Shown here: in pieces, positions 19,581 to 29,034 of the stretch
Position numbering within the stretch: position 1 is the stretch's first letter
Layout: each line of letters starts with the position of its first letter
Source of the DNA: Pseudorhodobacter sp. PARRP1
GTDB lineage: Bacteria; Pseudomonadota; Alphaproteobacteria; Rhodobacterales; Rhodobacteraceae
Direction of reading: 5' to 3'
Length of the DNA stretch: 64,000 nucleotides
Assembly: GCA_002256245.1 (NCBI GenBank)
Contig: NKIU01000001.1
Location: 186,001-250,000 of the forward strand
The notes under the pieces: generated by a model
What the model was told of the DNA's origin: nothing
The model's input: the letters and a program-made list of their open reading frames with translations, nothing else
Databases searched by the model: none
Translations under genes and position numbers: made by a program

Positions 19581-20462
19581 ATGCCCCCCATGATCGGCGT
19601 AATCGGCGGCTCTGGCGTCTATCAGATTGAGGGGCTTGAGGGGGCATCCTGGGTCAAGGTGCACACCCCATGGGGCAAACCATCGGACGAAATCCTCGTC
19701 GGTCGCCTGAACGGCACCCCGATGGCCTTTCTGCCCCGCCACGGGCGCGGCCATGTCCACACGCCCACCTCCGTCCCATACCGCGCCAATATCGACGCGC
19801 TGAAACGGCTGGGCTGCACCGATGTCGTCGCGGTGTCAGCGGTGGGAAGCCTGCGCCCCGACTACGCGCCGGGCGATTTCGTGCTGGTCGATCAATACAT
19901 CGACCGCACCTTTGCGCGTGAGAAATCCTTCTTCGGCCCCGGCTGTGTCGGCCATGTCAGCATCGCCCACCCCACCTGCCCGCGCCTTGGGGCCGCCTGC
20001 CTGCAAGCCGCCACCCAAGCAGGCATCAAAACCCACGCCTCTGCCACCTATCTGGCGATGGAAGGCCCGCAGTTTTCCACCCTCGCCGAGTCGCGCCTCT
20101 ACCGCAGTTGGGGCGCCGATGTGATCGGCATGACCGGGATGCCCGAGGCCAAACTCGCCCGCGAGGCCGAGTTGTGCTATGCCTCGCTTGCGATGATCAC
20201 CGATTTCGATTGCTGGCACGAAGGCCATGGCGCGGTCGATGTGGCGCAGGTGATCCAGACCCTGACCGCCAACGCAAGCGCCGCCCGCAATCTGGTCGCC
20301 AACCTGCCCGCCCTGCTGCCCGATCATCCCACCTGCCCACACGGCTGCGACCACGCCCTGACCTATGCGCTGATGACCGCACCGGACAAACGCGACCCCG
20401 ATCTGCTGGCGAAACTCGATGCCGTCGCAGGGCGCGTGCTGCAATGCCAAAGCCACCCATGA
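19581..20462 (+). CDS. mtnP: S-methyl-5'-thioadenosine phosphorylase
   Basis: IGVIGGSGVYQIEGL, PRHGRGHVHTPTSVPYRANI, MEGPQFSTLAESRLYRSWGADVIGMTGMPEAKLAREAELCYA. Confidence 0.95.
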   Translation: MPPMIGVIGGSGVYQIEGLEGASWVKVHTPWGKPSDEILVGRLNGTPMAFLPRHGRGHVHTPTSVPYRANIDALKRLGCTDVVAVSAVGSLRPDYAPGDFVLVDQYIDRTFAREKSFFGPGCVGHVSIAHPTCPRLGAACLQAATQAGIKTHASATYLAMEGPQFSTLAESRLYRSWGADVIGMTGMPEAKLAREAELCYASLAMITDFDCWHEGHGAVDVAQVIQTLTANASAARNLVANLPALLPDHPTCPHGCDHALTYALMTAPDKRDPDLLAKLDAVAGRVLQCQSHP

Positions 20463-21712
20463 AAGTGCTGTTGCTGGGCGCCGATGGCTTCATCGGTCGC
20501 CACGCAGCCTTTCATCTGCGCGCCCAAGGCGTGCATGTCGTAGCCCAAGCCCGCAACCCCGCGCGCCTGAAACGCATGGGCTTTGCCACCCTGCAAGCCG
20601 ACCTTGCCAACCGCGCCACCCATGCGCCTGCGTTCTGGGCACCGCATCTCGATGCGCAAACCCATATCCTGAACGCCGCAGGCCTGCTGACGGGCACCGC
20701 CGCGGCGTTCGAGGCCGTGCATGTGCTGGCCCCCACCGCCGCCTACGCCGCCCGCCACCCCGGCACTCAGGCCCTGCTGATCTCGGCTGTCGGCATCGAA
20801 GCAGATACCCCCTTCGCCCAGTGGCGGCGCGCAGGCGAGGCTGCCGCCCGCGCCAGCGAAGCCATCATCCTGCGCGCGGGGCTGGTGCTGGCCGATACCT
20901 CCTACGGTGGCTCGTCGCTGATCCGGGCGCTTGCCGCCCTGCCCTTTGTCACCCCGGTGATCGGCACGGGCGAGCAAGCCTTCAACCCGATCCACGCAAG
21001 CGATCTTGCTGCCGTGGCATTTGAGTGCTTGCAAAACCCCGCCCCCGGCACCTATGACATCGGTGGTTCGCAAACCGTCAGCCAAACCGGCCTGCTGCGC
21101 GCCACGCAAAGCTGGCTTGGCCTGCCGCAACGGCCCCTGCTGCGCATCCCGCTGCCCCTCGCCCGCCGCTTCGGTCAGATCGGCGACGCGCTGCGGCTTG
21201 GCCCGATCTCGGCTACCGCTGTCGCGCAACTGCACCAAGGCGTGCTGGCCGATGCCACGCCACTGCTGCAAACCCTGCGCCACAAGCCCCGCCCCTTCAT
21301 CCAGTTCCTGCAAGCCCGCCCCGCAGGCACGCAAGACCTGTGGCAAGCCCGGCTCTACCTGCTGAAGCCGCTGATCCGGCTGACGCTCGCGGCGCTCTGG
21401 CTGGCCTCGGCAGCGCTTGGCCTGCTCACACCCTCGGCGAGCTATCTGCCACAAATCGACCTGCCCGCATCCCTCGCCGTGATCCTCGCCAAGGGCGGAG
21501 GCCTTGCTGACGCCGCCCTCGGCCTTGCCCTGCTGCGCGACTGGCGGCCCAAAACCACCGCGATCCTGCAACTGCTGCTGGTGTCGAGCTATACCTTGGG
21601 CCTGACAATCATCGCCCCGGCCCTGTGGCTTGACCCCTTCGGCAGCCTGCTGAAAAACCTGCCCGTGCTGGCCTTGATCCTGGCCCATCTGGCGCTGGCC
21701 GAGGAGCGGTGA
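20459..21712 (+). CDS. NAD(P)-binding SDR-type protein with C-terminal DoxX-like membrane region
   Basis: MKVLLLGADGFIGRHAAFHL Rossmann start; hydrophobic C-terminus; overlaps mtnP stop. Confidence 0.8.
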   Translation: MKVLLLGADGFIGRHAAFHLRAQGVHVVAQARNPARLKRMGFATLQADLANRATHAPAFWAPHLDAQTHILNAAGLLTGTAAAFEAVHVLAPTAAYAARHPGTQALLISAVGIEADTPFAQWRRAGEAAARASEAIILRAGLVLADTSYGGSSLIRALAALPFVTPVIGTGEQAFNPIHASDLAAVAFECLQNPAPGTYDIGGSQTVSQTGLLRATQSWLGLPQRPLLRIPLPLARRFGQIGDALRLGPISATAVAQLHQGVLADATPLLQTLRHKPRPFIQFLQARPAGTQDLWQARLYLLKPLIRLTLAALWLASAALGLLTPSASYLPQIDLPASLAVILAKGGGLADAALGLALLRDWRPKTTAILQLLLVSSYTLGLTIIAPALWLDPFGSLLKNLPVLALILAHLALAEER

Positions 21713-22182
21713 TGGACCCCTATCTCACCGCCCGTTGGCTGCATATCCTGTCGTCAACCGTGCTGTTCGGCACCGGCATCGGCACCGCGTTTCAGATGGT
21801 CTGGGCGATGCACACGGGCCGGGTGGAAACCATCCATTCCGTTGCCTCAGGCGTGGTGATCGCCGACTGGGTCTTCACCACCCCCGCCGGCGTGATCCAG
21901 CCGCTGACCGGCCTGTGGCTGATCCATTTGGCAGGCTATAGCCTGACCGAGCCGTGGCTGCTGGCCACCTACGCGCTGTATGTCACCGCATTCCTGTGCT
22001 GGGCCCCGGTCGTGCATCTGCAAATCCGCATCCGCGATCTGGCAGGCCAAGCCTTGGCCGCAGGCACGCCGCTGCCCGACCTCGCGCAAAGCTATTTCCG
22101 CATCTGGTGCGCCTTGGGCGTCCCCGCCTTTACCGCTCTTGTCGCGGTATTCTGGCTGATGGTAAACAGACCCGACTTCTAG
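21712..22182 (+). CDS. DUF2269 family membrane protein
   Basis: [24 protein letters not shown] and four predicted TM segments. Confidence 0.8.
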   Translation: MDPYLTARWLHILSSTVLFGTGIGTAFQMVWAMHTGRVETIHSVASGVVIADWVFTTPAGVIQPLTGLWLIHLAGYSLTEPWLLATYALYVTAFLCWAPVVHLQIRIRDLAGQALAAGTPLPDLAQSYFRIWCALGVPAFTALVAVFWLMVNRPDF

Positions 22183-22192
22183 GGGGATACCG

Positions 22193-22723
22193 ATGAAAAC
22201 CGTCAAAGACTACATCCGCACCATCGTCGATTTCCCGCACGAAGGTATCCTGTTCCGCGATGTCACCACCCTGTTCGCCGATCCGCGCGGCTTTCGGATG
22301 TGCGTTGACCAGTTGCTCGCCCCCTATGCCGGGATGCGGATTGACAAGGTGGTGGGGCTGGAAGCCCGCGGCTTTATCCTTGGCGGTGCCGTCGCCCATC
22401 AGCTGTCCACCGGCTTCGTGCCGATCCGCAAAAAGGGCAAGCTGCCCGGCCAGACGATTGCCCAAGCCTACACGCTGGAGTATGGCGAGGCCGTGGTCGA
22501 GGTGCACGACGATGCCATGCAGGCGGGCGAAAAGGTGTTGCTGGTCGATGATCTGCTGGCCACCGGCGGCACTGCCGAGGCTGGCATCAAACTGATCGAG
22601 CGCCTTGGCGCGCAAGTGATCGGCTGCGCCTTTGTCGTCGATCTGCCCGATCTGGGCGGCCGCAAAAAGCTGGAAAGCATGGGCATGGAGGTCCACGCCC
22701 TCTGCGCGTTTGAAGGGCTTTAG
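22193..22723 (+). CDS. apt: adenine phosphoribosyltransferase
   Basis: [54 protein letters not shown]. Confidence 0.96.
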   Translation: MKTVKDYIRTIVDFPHEGILFRDVTTLFADPRGFRMCVDQLLAPYAGMRIDKVVGLEARGFILGGAVAHQLSTGFVPIRKKGKLPGQTIAQAYTLEYGEAVVEVHDDAMQAGEKVLLVDDLLATGGTAEAGIKLIERLGAQVIGCAFVVDLPDLGGRKKLESMGMEVHALCAFEGL

Positions 22724-22743
22724 GGCGGGTTTCCCAGTAACCG

Positions 22744-22813
22744 CGCCGCCCCGGACTTGATCCGGGGCCTCGTGGCCGATGCAGAGAGGCCCCGGATCAA
22801 GTCCGGGGCGGCG
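22744..22813. repeat. paired inverted copies of the CGCCGCCCCGGACTTGATCCGGGGCCT repeat
   Basis: arms 22744-22770 and 22787-22813 (27 bp) separated by 16 nt. Confidence 0.9.
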
Positions 22814-22901
22814 TGGGATAGATGGACCGGATACCGCCCGCACAGGCAAACACCCCGCCCGGCATCAAGGCACTTTAGCGCCGCCTGCCTTCCAACACTC
22901 T

Positions 22902-23023
22902 GGCAGGTGCCATCGCACCTGCCAGGCGCAACGTCGAAGCGCACCCCCCCCGGTGGCCAAAGCCACCGGGCAGCGCCCGCCCCGCCCTCGGCGGGCGCTT
23001 CTCGCCCGCCGGGTCAGGCGCTG
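22902..23023 (-). repeat. composite hairpin element, copy A
   Basis: hairpins 22902-22923, 22949-22970 and a 53-bp core 22971-23023 that matches 34500-34552 (reverse complement) at 49/53 positions by eye. Confidence 0.7.
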
Positions 23024-23276
23024 CCCTCTGTCAGCTAAGCGGAAGCGGGTTTCGGGGCGGCCATCCACATGGCCGGGGCCAATCCTCCACTGGAGGATTG
23101 GCTTTTCCCGACCAATGTGAAACTTGCAATCGCCCCTACATCACCCTTAACCGCTTGTTTACCGAATCATCCTACACCGGAACCCCTAAGGCTTACCCAG
23201 CCTTAGGGTGACGCTGCTTGCAACACGTGACCCACCCAACCCCAGCGCCCTGTCGGTTTACCGGCAGGGCGTTTCT

Positions 23277-23669
23277 TCACGATGAACTGGCAAACCCAGC
23301 CCCGGGCCACCCGGTGTCTGCGGTGTCAAAGATCGGCGCGAACCCGCCCCAGACCATGCGCTGCGCGTCAAATGGCATCTCGGGCATCGCACTCCAGCGC
23401 GGGTCCGTCTGCATCCGGTCTGATGCCGCAGCACAAGTCTCTTGATCGGGCCATTCGATCCACGCAAACACCACCGCTTCATCTCCCGTCGCCTGCACGG
23501 CCCGTTTGAAATCGGTGATCTTGCCGTCGGGCAGCGTCTCGCTCCAGGTCTCCACCACCCGCAACGCGCCGTATTCCTTGAAGATCGGGGCCGATGCACG
23601 GGCCGAGTCGATGTAGGCCTGCTTTTTCGCCTTCGGCACCGCGATCAGAAATCCTTGAATATAGCCCAT
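23277..23669 (-). CDS. DUF1428 family protein
   Basis: MGYIQGFLIAVPKAKKQAYID, DGKITDFKRAVQATGDEAVVFAWIEWP, MPFDAQRMVWGGF. Confidence 0.88.
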   Translation of the reverse strand: MGYIQGFLIAVPKAKKQAYIDSARASAPIFKEYGALRVVETWSETLPDGKITDFKRAVQATGDEAVVFAWIEWPDQETCAAASDRMQTDPRWSAMPEMPFDAQRMVWGGFAPIFDTADTGWPGAGFASSS

Positions 23670-23728
23670 GACGGACCCTCCTGTTTCTGAATCATACCCC
23701 AAAAACCGCCGGGCCGAAAATCCGTTCC

Positions 23729-25141
23729 CTAGTCGCGCAACACCGCACCGGGGTTCATGATGCCCACAGGGTCCAGCGCCGCCTTGACCCTGCGCATCGC
23801 CGCAATCTTGCCGGGGTCGCCGTATTTCTCCAGATCATCCACCTTCAACCGCCCCAGACCATGCTCGGCGGACATCGACCCGTCCAGTTCCGCCACCAGA
23901 TCGTGCACGCAGGCCTTCACCGCATCGCGTTGATGGTCGTAGTCTTTCCGGCTGCGCCCCTTTGCCGGAAACACATTGTAATGCAGATTGCCGTCGCCCA
24001 GATGGCCAAAGCAATTCACCCGGAAATCGCCCATCGCCGCCAGCCTTGGCCCCGCCTTGGCGATGAACGCGGCCACTGCACCCAGCGGCACCGAGATGTC
24101 GTGGCTGCTGACCGCACCGATCATCCGGTTGGCCTCGGGGATCGCCTCGCGGATGCGCCACAACCCCGCCCGCTGGCTTTCCGAGGCCGCAATCACCCCA
24201 TCCGACACCAGACCCGCCGCCAATCCAGCTTCAAACAACCCGCCCAGATGATCCTCGGCCAGCCCAAAGCCCGCAGGCAGGCCGATCTCGATCAGCACCA
24301 TCCAGTCCGGCATCCCAATCGGCGATGTCACCTCGGGGATTTTCTCGGCCAGAAATTCCAGCCCCATCCGGCCAATCAACTCAAACGCTGACACCATCCC
24401 CGACAGCCGATCCTGCGCCAGCGACAACAGCTTCAGCGCCGCCGCCGGGCTTTCCACCGCCATCAACGCCGTGCCCACCACGCCGGGCTGCGGATAAAGC
24501 CGCAGGCTGGCGGCGGTGATCACCCCCAAAGTGCCCTCGGCCCCGATCAACAGATGCCGCAGATCATAGCCGGTGTTGTCTTTGCGCAGCCGCTTCAAGC
24601 CATTGAAAACGCTGCCATCCGGCAAAACCGCCTCGATCCCCAAGCACAGATCGCGGGTGTTGCCATAGCGCAGCACGTTCAACCCCCCGGCATTGGTTGA
24701 AAGGTTGCCGCCAATCCGGCAGGTGCCCTCCGACGCCAGCGCCAAGGGAAACACCCGCCCCACATCATTGGCATGGCGCTGGACATCGGCCAGGATCATC
24801 CCGGCCTCCACCACCAGCACATTCTCATCCGGATACACCCCGCGCAGCGCCGCCATCCGCTCGAGGGAGATCACCACCGGCGCCGGGCCATCCGCCACCA
24901 ACTGCCCGCCAACCAGCCCGGTGCCGCCCCCCCACGGCACCAGCCCCACGCGCGCCGCAGCACAAGCCCGCACCACTGTTGCCACCTCGTCCACCGAGCG
25001 CGGCAGCGCCACCGTGCCCGCGATGCCCTGCCAGCGCCCGCGCGGCTCTTCCAGATACCGCGGTTCGGGTGCATGCAGCGCGCCTTCGGGCAACAGCGCG
25101 CGCAGATGATCGACAAAAGCCGGATCGGCAGGGTTCAGCAT
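23729..25141 (-). CDS. FAD-binding oxidoreductase, D-lactate/glycolate dehydrogenase family
   Basis: VPWGGGTGLVGGQ, GGNLSTNAGGLNVLRYGNTRDL, MSAEHGLGRLK. Confidence 0.9.
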   Translation of the reverse strand: MLNPADPAFVDHLRALLPEGALHAPEPRYLEEPRGRWQGIAGTVALPRSVDEVATVVRACAAARVGLVPWGGGTGLVGGQLVADGPAPVVISLERMAALRGVYPDENVLVVEAGMILADVQRHANDVGRVFPLALASEGTCRIGGNLSTNAGGLNVLRYGNTRDLCLGIEAVLPDGSVFNGLKRLRKDNTGYDLRHLLIGAEGTLGVITAASLRLYPQPGVVGTALMAVESPAAALKLLSLAQDRLSGMVSAFELIGRMGLEFLAEKIPEVTSPIGMPDWMVLIEIGLPAGFGLAEDHLGGLFEAGLAAGLVSDGVIAASESQRAGLWRIREAIPEANRMIGAVSSHDISVPLGAVAAFIAKAGPRLAAMGDFRVNCFGHLGDGNLHYNVFPAKGRSRKDYDHQRDAVKACVHDLVAELDGSMSAEHGLGRLKVDDLEKYGDPGKIAAMRRVKAALDPVGIMNPGAVLRD

Positions 25142-25180
25142 GGTCAGTCTCACTTATAGTCCATCGTTCAGCACGCCCGG

Positions 25181-25723
25181 TCAGATCGGAATCGTGCGCG
25201 CCAAAGCCGCAATCGCCATCGCGGAGGTGTAGTTGCGCGCAGTTTTCACCATTTTCAGACCGCTTTCCAGCTTGGCCGCCAAAACCGAGCGACCAATACC
25301 ATTCGGGGCTAGCAGATAAACCGCCTTGTCAGAAAACAAGATCTGCTCTCCCTGCGCTGCATGGGCCGCAAACGCCTGCGCGCTGATCGAGGCCGGGCTT
25401 TCCAGAAACCAGATATGCACCAAAGCGCCATTAGCCTCGCCCTGCTTCTGAAACGGGTTTGCCGCCAAAATTGCATCGTAGTCGGCCAAAGGCATCACGA
25501 ACATCGGTGGGGCAAAACCGAACCGCTCTTTCATCGCCGTTGAAATCTTCTCCTCAACGCCCGTCACACCCGGATCAAGATACACCGCGTTGCCGCTTTG
25601 CAGATGGGTGTGTATGTGCTGAAGCCCTTGTTCCAGCAGCATTTGCCGGAATTCCGGCATCGGCAAACGGTTGGCACCGGCCACATTCACGCCGCGCAGC
25701 AGCAGGACTTTGATTTCGCTCAT
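25181..25723 (-). CDS. DUF1697 family protein
   Basis: VLLLRGVNVAGANRLPMPEFRQMLLEQGLQHIHTHLQSGNAVYL. Confidence 0.9.
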   Translation of the reverse strand: MSEIKVLLLRGVNVAGANRLPMPEFRQMLLEQGLQHIHTHLQSGNAVYLDPGVTGVEEKISTAMKERFGFAPPMFVMPLADYDAILAANPFQKQGEANGALVHIWFLESPASISAQAFAAHAAQGEQILFSDKAVYLLAPNGIGRSVLAAKLESGLKMVKTARNYTSAMAIAALARTIPI

Positions 25724-25783
25724 GGGGTTCTCCCGGCAAGACCCCACCCGCTCCGGCGTAGGGCTACCGCTGAAACCAGTGGC

Positions 25784-26368
25784 TTATCCTACGTCCGTGC
25801 GACCACGTCGGTCGTTCCGTAAGTTGGCGTATAACACATGGTTCCGCCAGCGCCCGTTGATTTGCAAATAAGATTGCGCCACGCCTTCGTATTTGAAGCC
25901 CGATTTCTCCAGCACCCCGCGCGAGGCCACGTTTTCCGGCAAACAGGCGCTTTCAATGCGGGAAAGGTCCAACTGCGCGAAGGAAAAATGCACCATCGCC
26001 TGCACCGCTTCCTTCATAAACCCTTGCCGGGCAAAATCCGCGCCGATCCAATAGCCCATCGTGCCCGCCTGCACCGGGCCACGCCGGATGTTGTCCAGCG
26101 TCACCGCGCCCAACAACTGCTGATCGGCACGCCGAAACATCAGCATCGGCAGCGCCGTGCCCGCAGCCTCGGCCCGCCCGGCCCAATAGACCCGGTTGGT
26201 GAACGCCTTGCGCGACAGATGATCATGCGCCCAAACCGGCTCCCATGGCCGCAGATGTTCAATCGAGGCCTCGCGCAAGCCCGACCACGCCCGGTAATCA
26301 CCATGGGTGGGCAGGCGCAATGTCATGCGCTCGGTTTCAACGACGGGCCTGCGGCGAAACGACAGCAT
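25784..26368 (-). CDS. GNAT family N-acetyltransferase (RimJ-like)
   Basis: TERMTLRLPTHGDYRAWSGLREAS, GYWIGADFARQGFMKEAVQAMVHFSF, NVASRGVLEKSGFKYEG. Confidence 0.92.
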   Translation of the reverse strand: MLSFRRRPVVETERMTLRLPTHGDYRAWSGLREASIEHLRPWEPVWAHDHLSRKAFTNRVYWAGRAEAAGTALPMLMFRRADQQLLGAVTLDNIRRGPVQAGTMGYWIGADFARQGFMKEAVQAMVHFSFAQLDLSRIESACLPENVASRGVLEKSGFKYEGVAQSYLQINGRWRNHVLYANLRNDRRGRTDVG

Positions 26369-27642
26369 TATGCCGCCAGACGCTTGCGGATATCCTCCAG
26401 CGAGGGGGCAGCCTCCACCGGGCCATAGAGCGCCAGCGCCGAATCCGCCGCCGCCAATTCGCCCGCATAGCGCCGCACATCGGCCACCGACACCGCATCA
26501 ATCCGCGCCACGGCCTCATCAACCCCCGGCACCCGATCATAAATCGCCAGCAGCCGCGCGATGCGTTCAGCCCGAGACGACGGGCTTTCCAGCCCCATCA
26601 GCATCCCCGCCTTGATCTGCGTGCGCGCCCGCGCCACCTCGGCCTCGGACATATCATCGGCTGCGCGCTTCAACTCATCCATGGTGATCTGGGTCAACTC
26701 GCCGATTTCTTCCGCCGAAGTGCCCGCATAAAGCGTAATCTGCCCGGCATCCTCATACGCCCCCGACTGCGCGAAGATCGAATAGCACAGGCCCCGTTCT
26801 TCCCGCACCTTCTGGAACAGCCGAGACGACATGCCCCCGCCCATCGTCATCGCATAGACCTGCGCCGTATAGACATCCGGGTGCCGATAGCCGGGTGCGT
26901 CAAACGCCATGGCGAAATGCACCTGCTCCAGATCCTTCACCTCACGCCGCTCTGATCCCTTGAACACCGCCGCCTGAAAGCTGGTCGCAGGCTTGGCCTT
27001 CATGCTGCCAAACATCGCCTCGGCCTGTTTCACAATTGCATCGTGATCCACAGCGCCCGCCGCCGCCAAGATCATCTGGCCGGGGCCGTAATGTTCGGCC
27101 ACAAAGCCCTGCAAATCCTTCCGGGTGAACGAAGAAACCCGCTCCTCCGGCCCCAGAATCGTGCGCCCAAACGCCTGATCCGGGTAGCTTGCCTCTTGCA
27201 GCCAATCAAACACGATATCATCCGGCGTATCCAAAGCCTGCCCGATTTCCTGCAAGATCACATGGCGCTCAACCTCGATTTCCTTTTTGTCAAAGGACGG
27301 GTTCAGCACAATATCGCCAATGACATCCAGCGCGAGGCCCACATCCGCCTGCAACACCCGCGCGTAATAGGCCGTCATCTCGCGCGAGGTATAAGCGTTG
27401 ATATAGCCGCCAACATCCTCAATTTCCTCGGCAATCTGCAAACTGGTGCGCCGCTTGGTGCCCTTGAAGGCCATATGCTCCAGAAAATGCGCGATGCCGT
27501 TCTGCGCCGGCGTCTCATGCCGCCCGCCCGCCATCACCCAGATCCCGGCGCTGGCAGACAGCAGCCCCGGCATGTGTTCGGTGACAATGCGAAAGCCGTT
27601 CGGCAAGGTGGTCAGGCGCAGACCGGCAGATGCGTGGCTCAA
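26368..27642 (-). CDS. M16 family zinc peptidase (processing peptidase-like)
   Basis: HFLEHMAFKGTKRR (HxxEH) and GGGMSSRLFQKVREERGLCYSIF. Confidence 0.94.
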   Translation of the reverse strand: MSHASAGLRLTTLPNGFRIVTEHMPGLLSASAGIWVMAGGRHETPAQNGIAHFLEHMAFKGTKRRTSLQIAEEIEDVGGYINAYTSREMTAYYARVLQADVGLALDVIGDIVLNPSFDKKEIEVERHVILQEIGQALDTPDDIVFDWLQEASYPDQAFGRTILGPEERVSSFTRKDLQGFVAEHYGPGQMILAAAGAVDHDAIVKQAEAMFGSMKAKPATSFQAAVFKGSERREVKDLEQVHFAMAFDAPGYRHPDVYTAQVYAMTMGGGMSSRLFQKVREERGLCYSIFAQSGAYEDAGQITLYAGTSAEEIGELTQITMDELKRAADDMSEAEVARARTQIKAGMLMGLESPSSRAERIARLLAIYDRVPGVDEAVARIDAVSVADVRRYAGELAAADSALALYGPVEAAPSLEDIRKRLAA

Positions 27643-29024
27643 CGGGCAATCCTTTCGCGGATCAGCGCCTGCAAAGCGCCCAGATCATTCGGCACACGGG
27701 TGACACGTTCCGGGCGGTCAAACAAGTCCGCCATGCGCGGCGGAAGCTGAGGCCGCACCCCCATCGCCTTCTCGACTGCATCGGGGAACTTTGCCGGATG
27801 CGCCGTGGCCAGCGTGATCATCGGCTCTGCGCCCAAATGCTCCTCGGCGACCTTGACCCCTACCGCCGAATGAGGGCACAAAACTTCACCCGTTTCGGCA
27901 AAGGCGCGGGTGATCGTCGCCAAGGTTTCACCTTCCGAACACCGCCCCGAGGCAAAAGTCTCGCGCAGCATCGCCATCGCCCCTTGGGAGATATGGAACC
28001 CGCCCGCCTTCAACTCATCCATCAAAGCCGAAATCGACGCCCCATCGCGCCCATAGGCATCAAACAACGCCCGTTCAAAGTTGGAACTGACCTGAATATC
28101 CATCGACGGGCTGATCGAGGCCTTCACCCCGTTCTGCACATAATCGCCCGACTTCATCGCCCGGTCGAGAATGTCATTCTGGTTGGTCGCAATCACCAGT
28201 TTCTCAATCGGCAAGCCCATCTTGCGCGCGATGTAGCCTGCGAAAATGTCACCGAAATTGCCCGTCGGCACGGTGAAACTCACCGACCGCTCCGGCGCGC
28301 CCAACGCCACCGCGGCGTAGAAGTAATACACCACCTGCGCCAAAACCCGCGCCCAGTTGATGCTGTTCACGCCCGCAAGCCGCACGCCATCACGGAAGCC
28401 GAAATCGTTGAACATATCCTTCACCCGGGCTTGGCAATCGTCAAAATCACCATCCATCGCAAGAGCATAGACATTCGCCTCGGACGGCGTGGTCATCTGC
28501 CGACGCTGCACATCCGACACCCGCCCATGCGGATAGAGGATGAACAGATCCACATTCGCCAGCCCCCGAAACGCCTCCATCGCCGCCGACCCGGTATCGC
28601 CCGAAGTCGCGCCGACAATGGTAATCCGCTCACCGGTTTTCGACAAAGCCGCCTGCATCATCTGCCCGATCAACTGCATGGCGAAGTCTTTGAACGCCAG
28701 CGTCGGGCCGTGGAACAACTCCAGCAGGAAATGGTTCGGCCCCAGTTGCACCATCGGTGCCCGCGCCGCATGGCCAAATCCGGCATAGGCCTTGGCAATC
28801 AGCCCCTTGAACTCATCATCCGTAAAAGTGGACCCCAGATACGGCCGCATCACCCGAAACGCGATGTCCTCATAGGGCAGCCCTGCCATCGCGGCGATCT
28901 CGGCCTTCGACAATGCGGGCACAACTTCCGGCACATAAAGCCCGCCATCGCGTGCCAGCCCCGTCATCATCGCTTCGCCGAAACTCAAAACCGGAGCCTG
29001 CCCCCGCGTCGAGATATACCGCAT
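27639..29024 (-). CDS. thrC: threonine synthase
   Basis: MRYISTRGQAPVLSFGEAMMTGLARDGGLYVPE, GPTLAFKDFAMQLIGQMM. Confidence 0.95.
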   Translation of the reverse strand: MRYISTRGQAPVLSFGEAMMTGLARDGGLYVPEVVPALSKAEIAAMAGLPYEDIAFRVMRPYLGSTFTDDEFKGLIAKAYAGFGHAARAPMVQLGPNHFLLELFHGPTLAFKDFAMQLIGQMMQAALSKTGERITIVGATSGDTGSAAMEAFRGLANVDLFILYPHGRVSDVQRRQMTTPSEANVYALAMDGDFDDCQARVKDMFNDFGFRDGVRLAGVNSINWARVLAQVVYYFYAAVALGAPERSVSFTVPTGNFGDIFAGYIARKMGLPIEKLVIATNQNDILDRAMKSGDYVQNGVKASISPSMDIQVSSNFERALFDAYGRDGASISALMDELKAGGFHISQGAMAMLRETFASGRCSEGETLATITRAFAETGEVLCPHSAVGVKVAEEHLGAEPMITLATAHPAKFPDAVEKAMGVRPQLPPRMADLFDRPERVTRVPNDLGALQALIRERIAR

Positions 29025-29034
29025 CCGTTCCCCC

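Noticed and set aside
20363-21688. 441-aa minus ORF antisense to the SDR/DoxX-like gene
   Set aside because: Low-complexity Q/G/R-rich antisense frame; coding evidence is on the + strand.
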